In this document: piece by piece, positions 1-7,487 of the stretch
How the letters are laid out: the number at the start of each line of letters is the position of its first letter
Numbering within the stretch: the stretch's first letter is position 1
Assembly: GCF_002269385.1 (NCBI RefSeq)
Contig: NZ_CP022957.1
Location: 3,959,001 to 4,023,000, forward strand
Length of the DNA stretch: 64,000 bases
Origin: Maribacter cobaltidurans
GTDB taxonomy: Bacteria; Bacteroidota; Bacteroidia; Flavobacteriales; Flavobacteriaceae
Direction of reading: 5' to 3'
The notes under the pieces: generated by a model
Database searches by the model: none
Seen by the model: only the letters and a program-made list of their open reading frames with translations
What the model was told of the DNA's origin: nothing
Made by a program: the position numbers and the translations under genes

Positions 1-953
1 ACTTGTTGGTTACCCGTTTTGCCAACAGTATTTTCGAGCCTTTATGGAACAGGAATTATATAGATCATATAGAGATTACCAATGCCGAAAGCGTAGGTGT
101 GGAAAAACGAGGCGGATATTATGATAAGTCCGGAGCTTTGCGGGATATGTTCCAAAACCATTTATTACAAATCGTATCCCTTATTGTAATGGAACCACCC
201 ATTGGTGATGGGGCAGAGGAGATACGAAATGAAAAGGTCAAGGCACTAAAATCGCTGCGTGTCATGAAAGATGAAAAGACCCTGCATGATCATACTATTA
301 GGGCCCAGTATATGGCCTCTGAAATAAATGGGGAAAAAGTAAAGGGTTACCGGGAGGAAGAAGGGGTAGACCCAGAGTCTACAACGGAAACCTATGCGGC
401 CATCAAATTTTTTGTGGACAATTGGAGATGGAAAGATGTTCCCTTTTATGTTAGAACGGCGAAAAGAATGCCTACTAAAGTGACAGAAGTGGTCATTCAC
501 TTCAAAACCCCACACCACCAAATATTTAAAGAATCAGGTATTCATAGTAAGGATAATAAATTGATTATCAGGATTCAACCTGATGAAGGAATCCTTATCA
601 AATTCGGTGTAAAAGTACCTGGTCAAGGGTTTAAAGTAGAACGGGCCAATTTGGATTTTTACTATTCCAGCTTAGTGGAAACCCGTGTTATGGAAGCTTA
701 TGAAAGGCTCTTGTTGGATGCTATGCAAGGTGATGCCACATTATATGCCAGGGCTGATGAGGTAGAAGCTGCATGGGAATTCGTAGATCCAATTTTGGAC
801 TATTGGCAGAAGGGAAAGGACGTTCGTATGTACGGCTACCCTTCTGGAACCTGGGGGCCGACGAATGCTGATGATTTAATAGAGGGTATTGGGTTTTGGA
901 GAAATCCGGGTGAAAACCTTACGGACGACGAGAATTATTGTGTGCTTTGCTAA
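1..953 (+). CDS. zwf: Glucose-6-phosphate 1-dehydrogenase, C-terminal part (cut by window edge)
   Basis: Oxidises glucose 6-phosphate to 6-phosphogluconolactone with NADP in the oxidative pentose phosphate pathway (cytosol). Only the last 316 codons are here; the Rossmann nucleotide-binding part and the catalytic His motif lie to the left of the window, so the apparent start near base 3 is not a real start. Family blocks visible are FANSIFEPLWN, GYYDKSGALRDM with QNHLLQ, and PFYVRTAKRM, in the usual order. The gene ends with a cysteine-containing tail (CVLC). pgl follows after 20 bases in the same direction, so the two consecutive pathway enzymes are probably co-transcribed. The identity is very secure. 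Confidence 0.97.
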   Translation, partial: LLVTRFANSIFEPLWNRNYIDHIEITNAESVGVEKRGGYYDKSGALRDMFQNHLLQIVSLIVMEPPIGDGAEEIRNEKVKALKSLRVMKDEKTLHDHTIRAQYMASEINGEKVKGYREEEGVDPESTTETYAAIKFFVDNWRWKDVPFYVRTAKRMPTKVTEVVIHFKTPHHQIFKESGIHSKDNKLIIRIQPDEGILIKFGVKVPGQGFKVERANLDFYYSSLVETRVMEAYERLLLDAMQGDATLYARADEVEAAWEFVDPILDYWQKGKDVRMYGYPSGTWGPTNADDLIEGIGFWRNPGENLTDDENYCVLC

Positions 954-973
954 GCAATTCATTTTGAATATTT

Positions 974-1690
974 ATGATGGAATTAAGGATATACAAAGAT
1001 AAAAAGGAAGTCGCGGTTCAATTCTCCAAATACTTGGTTGCGTTTATTGAAAAAAGAGAAGAGGTGCATATTGCATTATCCGGGGGAAGTACACCTAAAA
1101 TAGTTTTTGATGAATTGGCCGATGATTACGCAGAAGATATTGATTGGAAAAAAGTACATCTTTATTGGGGCGATGAACGATGCGTGCCACCAGAGGATGA
1201 CGAAAGCAATTATAAGATGACCGTGGAACATCTACTATCCAAAATAAATATTCCGGAAGGTAATGTACATCGGGTAAGGGGAGAGGATGAACCTTCAAAA
1301 GAAGCGGCACGATATGCTGAAGTTTTGGAAAAACGGCTACCCCAGGCCAATGACATTCCCCAATTTGATTTGGTATTATTGGGTATGGGGGATGATGGGC
1401 ATACCGCTTCCATTTTTCCACATGAAATCCATTTATGGGATTCCGATAAACTTTGTGAAGTTGCCATTCACCCTGAGTCCGGTCAACATAGGGTTACTAT
1501 TACGGGAGAAGTAATTAACAATGCGCAAGAAGTAGCTTTTTTGGTTACGGGAGCAAGTAAATCCGAGAAGGTGAGGATAATTACCCAAAATGAAAAAGAC
1601 AGTGAAGTGTATCCAGCATCCTTGGTACATCCAGAATCAGGAAAATTAGTATGGTTTTTAGACCAAGAGGCGGCATCGGAGATTTCCTAG
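974..1690 (+). CDS. pgl: 6-phosphogluconolactonase (DevB/Pgl type)
   Basis: Hydrolyses 6-phosphogluconolactone made by the upstream zwf product. It is a 238-residue cytosolic protein of normal family length. Diagnostic motifs are ALSGGSTPK near residue 36, YWGDERCVP near 63 and LLGMGDDGHTAS near 136, the last carrying the residues expected at the active site. Translation could start at 974 or at the next ATG (977); both leave the fold intact. Its stop codon overlaps that of the convergent thioesterase gene: the palindrome CTAG serves as part of both stops, so the two genes have no space between them for separate terminators. Confidence 0.95.
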   Translation: MMELRIYKDKKEVAVQFSKYLVAFIEKREEVHIALSGGSTPKIVFDELADDYAEDIDWKKVHLYWGDERCVPPEDDESNYKMTVEHLLSKINIPEGNVHRVRGEDEPSKEAARYAEVLEKRLPQANDIPQFDLVLLGMGDDGHTASIFPHEIHLWDSDKLCEVAIHPESGQHRVTITGEVINNAQEVAFLVTGASKSEKVRIITQNEKDSEVYPASLVHPESGKLVWFLDQEAASEIS

Positions 1691-2235
1691 AATTTTAGGT
1701 CAACCATACAGTTTTCATTCTCCAGTTCGTGTATGTACTGCTCTGGGTCAAATTTATACGATTCAAATTTGGTGTCCCGTTGCCGTGCTTCCAATTTTCG
1801 ATATTTGCTTCGGGCAAAACGGCGAATACCTTGTTTGTCCGTCACCAATAAACCTGGTACAGGAACACTTTTGCCGTTTTCATCTTTGGCTACCATGGTA
1901 AAATAGGAGGAATTGCAGTGCTTTTTTTCTCCTGTGGTAATATTTTCTGAATCAACACGGACTCCAACTACCATGGAGGTTTTCCCTGTATAATTTATAG
2001 AGGCTCTCAGGGTTACCAATTCGCCAACATCTATGGGATTTAAAAAATCGACACGATTTACGGAAGCGGTAACGCAATAGCGCTGTGAATGTTTGGAGGC
2101 ACATGCAAATGCAATCTGGTCCATTAAGTTTAAAATATGGCCTCCATGGACCTTTCCTCCAAAATTGGAGTGGGAGGGTAGCATAAGTTCCGTTATGGAA
2201 ACTTGGGAGTCCTTTACACCTTTGTATTGTTTCAT
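1687..2235 (-). CDS. Acyl-CoA thioesterase, hotdog fold (YciA/BACH type)
   Basis: Predicted cytosolic acyl-CoA hydrolase of 182 residues. One hotdog domain spans about residues 8-130, with the family signature FGGKVHGGHILNLMDQ near residue 25 and VDFLNPIDVGE near 65. The C-terminal 45 residues are charged and family-specific. Its ATG overlaps the stop of the upstream gene (TGATG, sharing one A), which suggests translational coupling with the small membrane protein gene. The substrate cannot be read from sequence; YciA-like enzymes act on a broad range of acyl-CoAs. Confidence 0.88.
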   Translation of the reverse strand: MKQYKGVKDSQVSITELMLPSHSNFGGKVHGGHILNLMDQIAFACASKHSQRYCVTASVNRVDFLNPIDVGELVTLRASINYTGKTSMVVGVRVDSENITTGEKKHCNSSYFTMVAKDENGKSVPVPGLLVTDKQGIRRFARSKYRKLEARQRDTKFESYKFDPEQYIHELENENCMVDLKF

Positions 2236-2600
2236 CAGTTTCTAAAATGTGGGGATTGTTCTTGCTCTACCTGCGTAATAAAATATTTGGTGTCTCCCAA
2301 CCAGAAAAATGTGGCATAGCGTTCCGTATAATTTACCTTGACATACTGTCCTTGGTAATCTTTAAGTTTCTGTATGACGTCCTCATCCTTGTCCAATACG
2401 GAAAATGAGAAGATTTGGGCTCCGGAAATCCCTTGGCTGATTTCGCCTTCCCAGGTTTTTACCAAAACGCCTTTTTTACTTATTTTGATCAACTCTCCCG
2501 ATCTAACCCCTTCGCTATAGGGTACGTAGTAGATAAAAGCATAGACCAGGGCAAACACAACCAAGCAACCGCCTAGAAATAAGAACAATATTCGCTTCAT
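2235..2600 (-). CDS. Conserved membrane-anchored protein, function unknown
   Basis: A 121-residue protein with one N-terminal membrane segment (about residues 4-26) followed by a periplasm-facing beta-rich domain of about 90 residues. I do not recognise a functional domain. Relatives in flavobacteria have this size and sit near zwf/pgl, and some database entries have been labelled 6-phosphogluconate dehydrogenase; the sequence has no NADP-binding or 6PGDH motif, so such a label would be wrong. It starts ten bases after rmuC ends in the same direction and is coupled to the thioesterase gene by a one-base overlap. Confidence 0.75.
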   Translation of the reverse strand: MKRILFLFLGGCLVVFALVYAFIYYVPYSEGVRSGELIKISKKGVLVKTWEGEISQGISGAQIFSFSVLDKDEDVIQKLKDYQGQYVKVNYTERYATFFWLGDTKYFITQVEQEQSPHFRN

Positions 2601-2610
2601 TTTTCTTTAA

Positions 2611-3963
2611 TTATAGTTTTATTTTAGGTTCTTCCTCTTCCTCAAAATCATCTTCCTTGGCACGTTTAAGAATGGGCTCTGGAAGGGATTTTTTGGCCTT
2701 GGCTCCCATTTTTTTTAATTTTTCGATACTGGTAATAATATTTCCGCGACCCTCGAACAATTTGTTCATTGCGCCTTTGTATTCCGTTTTGGCATCGTCC
2801 ATTTTTTTGCCCACTTTGGTCAAATCAGATACAAATCCTTCAAACTTGTCATAAAGTGCACCTGCTTGCTTCGCAATCTCTATGGCGTTACGTTGCTGTT
2901 TTTCATTGTTCCACATACTGTCTATAGTCCGTAAAGTAGCCAAGAGGGTGGAGGGTGTAACGATTACAATATTTTGTTCAAATGCCTTGTTGTACAAGGT
3001 ATTATCGTTGTTTATCGCAATGGCAAAAGCAGGTTCTATGGGTACGAACATGAGTACAAAATCAGGACTTTCCATTTCGTACAGATCCTCATATTTCTTG
3101 GCCGATAACTGGTCTACATGCCTACGGAGCGAGTTGATATGGTCTTTTAAGAATTTTTCTCGAAACTCCTCTTCTGCATTCACATAGCGTTCATAATCCG
3201 TAAGTGACACCTTGGAATCCACGATCATTTTCTTGCCGTCGGGCAGGTTTATGATGACATCGGGCAAGACACGTGATCCGTCTTCTCGGGTAAAGCTTTG
3301 TTGTACCGTGTATTCCCGATCTTTTTCCAGGCCGGATTTTTCCAATACGCGCTCCAAGACCAATTCCCCCCAATTCCCCTGCATTTTGCTGTCGCCTTTT
3401 AGGGCTTTGGTAAGGTTTTCCGCTTCTTGAGTTATTTTTAAATTTTGGGTCTGTAGATTCAGTAATTGCTCTTTTAAAGCCGAATGTATGCTAATGTTCT
3501 CTTTTTGACTTTCCTCCACCTTCTTTTCGAACAACTGTATCTTTTCGTTTAACGGGGTTAGGATGTTTTTTATATTCCTTTCGTTGCGCTCCGTGAACTT
3601 CAAACTTTTCTCTTCCAGAATTTTATTCGCCAGATTTTCGAATTCCTTGGTAAATTTTTCCTGAAGTTTTTCCACCTCCTCCTTTTGTTCCCTGTTTTTG
3701 GCTTGTAGGTTTTCCAAATCCGCTTGATATCGAACAATTTGATGGCCCAACTGTTCCTTTTCGGAACGGAGTTCCTCCCGCTCGTTTTCCAGAGTAAGGT
3801 TCCTGTTTTCCAGTTGATTTTTCAAGAGATCCAACTGTCTATTTTCCTCTTCGAGCGTACTCTGGCTGGATTTCGTTTTTAGGTTCTGGATGTAATTTCC
3901 TAAAACAAAGCCTATGGCCAATCCAAGTATGGAGATAATGATATAAAGTAGTGTCTCGTTCAT
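2611..3963 (-). CDS. rmuC: DNA recombination protein RmuC
   Basis: RmuC-family protein, 450 residues, thought to limit inversions at short repeats. An N-terminal membrane segment (about residues 4-22) is followed by a long charged coiled coil (about 30-190) and then the RmuC domain, a PD-(D/E)XK nuclease-like fold. Visible core elements are GNWGELVLERVLE near 195 and LPDV...MIVDSKVSL near 230-255, where the Asp, the second Asp and the Lys fit the nuclease-like centre. The tail is acidic and lysine rich. The ATG is the first in the frame and gives the membrane segment. It is probably the first gene of the leftward unit with the next two. Confidence 0.9.
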   Translation of the reverse strand: MNETLLYIIISILGLAIGFVLGNYIQNLKTKSSQSTLEEENRQLDLLKNQLENRNLTLENEREELRSEKEQLGHQIVRYQADLENLQAKNREQKEEVEKLQEKFTKEFENLANKILEEKSLKFTERNERNIKNILTPLNEKIQLFEKKVEESQKENISIHSALKEQLLNLQTQNLKITQEAENLTKALKGDSKMQGNWGELVLERVLEKSGLEKDREYTVQQSFTREDGSRVLPDVIINLPDGKKMIVDSKVSLTDYERYVNAEEEFREKFLKDHINSLRRHVDQLSAKKYEDLYEMESPDFVLMFVPIEPAFAIAINNDNTLYNKAFEQNIVIVTPSTLLATLRTIDSMWNNEKQQRNAIEIAKQAGALYDKFEGFVSDLTKVGKKMDDAKTEYKGAMNKLFEGRGNIITSIEKLKKMGAKAKKSLPEPILKRAKEDDFEEEEEPKIKL

Positions 3964-3992
3964 GTTATTTAATACTCAAGTAAAGATACACG

Positions 3993-4784
3993 TTACTTCT
4001 GAATACAGAAAGTACCCGTAGTGGCATCAAAGCGGATTGTATCTAATGGAAACAAGCGTTCAAAAGCTTTGTTTTCAATAAGTTTGCAAGGTTCGTCAAA
4101 GGGATTTTTATCACCCTCTAAAATTAAGATTTTATCACATAATTGAATAGCTATCTCTATTTCATGGCTAGTGAATAGCACGGTTTTTTTTGTTTGATGC
4201 GCAATCGATTTTAGAAGTTTGAGTATCTGTACCTTATGAAAAAGATCTAGATGCGTGGTAGGCTCATCCAATAATATAATGTCCGTATCTTGGGCCAACG
4301 CCCTGGCAATCATGACCCGTTGCAATTGTCCATCACTTAACTCATAACATTTCGTGTCGGCCAAGTGGTTCAATTCTAGCATACTAATAGCTTCGGATAT
4401 TTTTTTGATGTCCATTTCCCCAAGACTGCCCATCCAATTGGTATAGGGCTGCCTACCCAAGGCAATGAGTTCCTTTACCGTCATGTTTTTGGAGGCTATG
4501 GGTTCGGTAAGTACAAGGCTCAGCCGTTTGGCCAAATTGTTCATGCTCATTTGCGAAATCAATGTGCCATCAATTCTAATGGTTCCGCCCAATGCCGGCT
4601 GTAAATGGCCGATAGTTCTTAACAATGTAGATTTACCGATACCGTTGACACCCACAATTGCGGCACATTCCCCTCTTTTTACCGCAAATGAAATAGCACT
4701 GCATACCTTTTTATTTTCATACCCTATGGTAAGATTATCGATTTCAAGAATGGTATGTTCCTTTTCGGGGTTTGTAATATCCAT
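3993..4784 (-). CDS. btuD: ABC transporter ATP-binding protein, cobalamin/iron-chelate type
   Basis: Cytoplasmic ATPase of a vitamin B12 or siderophore importer, 263 residues. It has Walker A GVNGIGKST near residue 44, the signature LSDGQLQRV (Asp for the usual second Gly) near 145, Walker B IILLDEP near 168 and the switch His in FTSHE near 200. It follows the permease gene by three bases and the binding-protein gene precedes both, giving the order binding protein, permease, ATPase. The B12 assignment rests on the neighbouring cobalamin riboswitch and btuB; by sequence alone an iron-chelate role would be possible. Confidence 0.85.
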   Translation of the reverse strand: MDITNPEKEHTILEIDNLTIGYENKKVCSAISFAVKRGECAAIVGVNGIGKSTLLRTIGHLQPALGGTIRIDGTLISQMSMNNLAKRLSLVLTEPIASKNMTVKELIALGRQPYTNWMGSLGEMDIKKISEAISMLELNHLADTKCYELSDGQLQRVMIARALAQDTDIILLDEPTTHLDLFHKVQILKLLKSIAHQTKKTVLFTSHEIEIAIQLCDKILILEGDKNPFDEPCKLIENKAFERLFPLDTIRFDATTGTFCIQK

Positions 4785-4787
4785 AGG

Positions 4788-5819
4788 TTAAAAAATCATC
4801 TTTCTTTTTCGCATTAAAAGCCATATAACTACGGGAGCCCCAATAAGGCTAGTTATGGCGTTGATAGGCAGGACTTCTGCTTGCCCTGGTAATTGGGCCA
4901 CAATATCGCACAACAAAAGGGTGATGCTTCCATACATCAATACCGCAGGAACCAAAATTTTATGGTCGGTGGTATTGAATATTTGTCGGGTTAGGTGGGG
5001 CACGGCCAAACCAATAAACGCTATAGGTCCGGCAAAAGCCGTTATGCTTCCGGCTAAAATCCCGGTCGCTATAATTATTAAAAAACGTGATTTTTTAAGG
5101 TGAATACCCAAACTTTGAGCATAGTGCTCTCCCAACAGATATCCATTCAGGGGCTTAATGGAAAAAATACTTATCCCAATTCCAACCAGAATCGCTATGC
5201 CCAAAATCCCCAGTTGATTCCATGACAAATCTCCAAGACTTCCAAAAGTCCAATAAACATACTGTTGTAGTTTTTCGGCGTTGGTAAAATACGACAGAAC
5301 ACTTACCACTGCAGCCGTAATACTTCCAAACATCAAACCGATAATAAGCAGGGCCATGGTATCCTTAATTTTGGTCGCCACGCCAATGACAAGGAACAAA
5401 ACAAGAAAACTTCCCATGCTGGATGCTAATGCCAAGGAAACGTCGGTCACCATGCTTGCCGATAAAATTCCGGAGAACAATGAAAGCCCCATAATCAAAA
5501 TCGCAGCTCCCAAACTCGCCCCGGAACTTATGCCCAGTACGAATGGACCCGCTAAAGGGTTTCTGAATAGGGTCTGCATCAACAGCCCGCTTAGGGCTAA
5601 ACCAGCACCAGACATAATAGCTGTAAAGGCTTTGGGAATCCGATAATTCCAAATAATGTAGGTCAAGGATTTGTTTTGGATTTCAGCTCCAAAAATGGCT
5701 TTTAAGGTATCTGTAAATGAAATGGAAACCGACCCTAGACTAATATTGAGTAATAGGCAGCCACAAAGAGCAACCATTAGGATTCCAAATCGTAAAGTGT
5801 ATGTTCCTTTAGGTCTCAA
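4788..5819 (-). CDS. btuC: ABC transporter permease, FecCD/BtuC family
   Basis: Inner-membrane permease of 343 residues with about ten hydrophobic segments, the usual length and topology of BtuC/FhuB/FecCD proteins. Family motifs include SGAGLALSGLLMQ near residue 70, NPLAGPFVLGIS near 88 and the cytoplasmic loop GPIAFIGLAVPH near 270, which contacts the ATPase. The start codon follows directly on the stop of the binding-protein gene with no spacing, so it is certainly in the same operon. The likely cargo is cobalamin, from the nearby B12 riboswitch. Confidence 0.88.
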   Translation of the reverse strand: MRPKGTYTLRFGILMVALCGCLLLNISLGSVSISFTDTLKAIFGAEIQNKSLTYIIWNYRIPKAFTAIMSGAGLALSGLLMQTLFRNPLAGPFVLGISSGASLGAAILIMGLSLFSGILSASMVTDVSLALASSMGSFLVLFLVIGVATKIKDTMALLIIGLMFGSITAAVVSVLSYFTNAEKLQQYVYWTFGSLGDLSWNQLGILGIAILVGIGISIFSIKPLNGYLLGEHYAQSLGIHLKKSRFLIIIATGILAGSITAFAGPIAFIGLAVPHLTRQIFNTTDHKILVPAVLMYGSITLLLCDIVAQLPGQAEVLPINAITSLIGAPVVIWLLMRKRKMIF

Positions 5820-6995
5820 TTATTCCAGGGGCTTAAAGAAGTGAGGGTCGTAATCCAGTAGTAAGTTAGGGTGAAAAATATGGATTAGGTCTTGCAGCAC
5901 CCAATCTGGACGTTGTGGTGCCAATTCATAATATAAGAGACCGCCAGATTCACCTTTTTTGCTCGCATAGGTAAATATATTCCGATTTTTAAAGGCATCA
6001 AATTGTTTGTAATGTTCACTAGCATTGCCCAGACCTTTATAGGAGGTAAACTGGGAAGGAGCAATCCAATATTCTGCATTTTTGCCCTTTTGAAGTACGC
6101 TTTCCCAGCTTAACGAAAGGCTTCCGGATTCCTGGGTTTCTGCCCACATATAATGGGCATTGGCATCTTTAATAAATTGTGCGGCCCAGCTTTTGCCCCC
6201 GGGAAGGTACCAAACATCCTTGTACATGGCCCCACTAATTACAGTAGGGGATGTGGGGGCTTGGGCAGCAATTTCCTTGGCATTATTGTAATTAAGGACA
6301 ATTTCGGAAAATAGGTTTTCCGCCTCTTTTTCTTTATTGAAAAAAGGAGCAAAGAACTTGATCCATTCAGCCTTGCCCAAGGGGGTTTCCTCGGTCCAAT
6401 CACCATTGTATACAACAGGGATACGGGAGCGTTCTAGGGTGTTATATGCTTTGTTCTGGGCATTTATGCTGAAACCAACTACTAGTTCTGGCTGCAATGC
6501 TATGACCATTTCCGTATTAAGGGTTTCATTGCTTCCCAATTCTTTTATTTGTCCTTCTTCAATTCGGTTTCTGGCAGCTTTGGAGGATATGTATTTTGTT
6601 TCTGGAAAACCCACAAGCTTATCCAGTATCCCCAGCCCTTCCAGAGCTGGAATATGCGTGGTCGAAGTAACTACCACACTTTCTACCGGGGTACCAATGA
6701 TGGCGTCATATGCATTTCTATCGAGTGTAACGGCCGGTAATTTATCTTTTGGCACAAGAGCGTAGGTATAGGCAGATTTGGCATTGGGCCAGGGAGAGGT
6801 AATTTTAACTAGGGTAATGTCCGGTCCGGATTTCTCTATTGTAAATCCTTTTGCATATTCAATTTTTCCAGTTTTGGAATGGGATACAGGGAAAGACTCT
6901 TTTTTATTGGTCTTGCAACCAAAAAAACAAAGAAAAAGAACTATGTAGAAAAAAGACTTCGAGAACTTCAAGCGTAGTTTGGTTTTGATGTTCAT
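5820..6995 (-). CDS. btuF: ABC transporter substrate-binding lipoprotein, BtuF-like
   Basis: Periplasmic-side binding protein of a B12-type importer, 391 residues from the chosen ATG. The frame is open to 7022, but starting at 6995 gives a compact signal peptide with a lipobox ending in FFGC near residue 27, so the mature protein is lipid-anchored. The two-lobed class III binding-protein fold is indicated by SVVVTSTTHIPALEGLG near residue 110 and VALQPELVVGF near 165. First gene of the btuF-btuC-btuD unit. No cobalamin riboswitch is seen on its own strand upstream, so its control may differ from that of btuB. Confidence 0.82.
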   Translation of the reverse strand: MNIKTKLRLKFSKSFFYIVLFLCFFGCKTNKKESFPVSHSKTGKIEYAKGFTIEKSGPDITLVKITSPWPNAKSAYTYALVPKDKLPAVTLDRNAYDAIIGTPVESVVVTSTTHIPALEGLGILDKLVGFPETKYISSKAARNRIEEGQIKELGSNETLNTEMVIALQPELVVGFSINAQNKAYNTLERSRIPVVYNGDWTEETPLGKAEWIKFFAPFFNKEKEAENLFSEIVLNYNNAKEIAAQAPTSPTVISGAMYKDVWYLPGGKSWAAQFIKDANAHYMWAETQESGSLSLSWESVLQKGKNAEYWIAPSQFTSYKGLGNASEHYKQFDAFKNRNIFTYASKKGESGGLLYYELAPQRPDWVLQDLIHIFHPNLLLDYDPHFFKPLE

Positions 6996-7058
6996 AATTT
7001 TCTGCAAGGTAACAAAAGTCACATTCTATTTGTGGACAAGACCATAACTTTGGTCAAA

Positions 7059-7181
7059 ATGCAAATTATGAGAGGAGGTTCAAACACTGTAATATATATC
7101 GTTGCTGGCATTATTCTTCTTCATTTTATCGTTGGATTTGTTTGGTTGATGGTAAAAATGTCTAAGAAAAGGAAGGATTAA
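7059..7181 (+). CDS. Small single-span membrane protein, 40 residues
   Basis: An unlisted short ORF with ATG at 7059 and a second in-frame ATG at 7068. It encodes 40 residues: a short polar start, one strongly hydrophobic segment (about residues 11-32, VIYIVAGIILLHF...) and a basic tail ending KMSKKRKD, giving a cytoplasm-in C terminus by the positive-inside rule. It lies 63 bases from the divergent btuF start and just before the riboswitch-btuB transcript. The coding shape (hydrophobic then Lys-rich) and clean start/stop make it a credible gene, but I cannot name a family. It could assist the B12 transporter or simply be a neighbour. Confidence 0.5.
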   Translation: MQIMRGGSNTVIYIVAGIILLHFIVGFVWLMVKMSKKRKD

Positions 7182-7195
7182 CAGGAAATTAATTT

Positions 7196-7203
7196 TATTT
7201 TCG
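7196..7203 (+). promoter_or_regulatory. Possible -7 box for the riboswitch-btuB transcript
   Basis: TATTTTCG, one mismatch from the Bacteroidota -7 consensus TANNTTTG, placed so that transcription would begin near 7210, just ahead of the riboswitch. No TTG is seen at the expected -33 spacing. Confidence 0.35.
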
Positions 7204-7224
7204 CACCCGAATTTTGGTTCAATA

Positions 7225-7402
7225 CAACTGCTTTTAAGTCGTATTGATTAAAAGGGAATCCGGTGAAAATCCGGAGCTGTTCCCGCAACTGTAAGCTAAG
7301 CCGATTCGTCGGTACCTATCGTACACTTCTAAAACCACTGTCCAAATAGCGCTATAAGGACGGGAAGGTCCACGATAGGATGCAAGTCAGGAGACCTGCC
7401 AA
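7225..7402 (+). ncRNA. Cobalamin (AdoCbl) riboswitch
   Basis: The conserved blocks occur in order: GGGAATCCGGTGAAAATCC near 7250, the core CCCGCAACTGTAAG near 7287, CCACTG near 7336, GACGGGAAGGTC near 7359, and the B12 box AAGTCAGGAGACCTGCC at 7384-7400. Peripheral stems pair visibly (CCTATCGT with ACGATAGG). It lies in the leader of the TonB receptor gene that follows 85 bases later, so high cobalamin should reduce receptor synthesis. A further hairpin (stem TAAACTTT/AAGGTTTA at 7420-7442) lies between the aptamer and the gene and may belong to the expression platform. The exact 5' limit is approximate. Confidence 0.95.
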
Positions 7403-7487
7403 ATTCAAACAACTATTGTTAAACTTTCGGGATAAAGGTTTACGTATGGTGACAGACATACTATTCGCTCGAACAAGAGATTAAAAA

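Noticed and set aside
7031..7039. DnaA box near btuF (TGTGGACAA)
   Set aside because: One mismatch and isolated, so chance is the best explanation.
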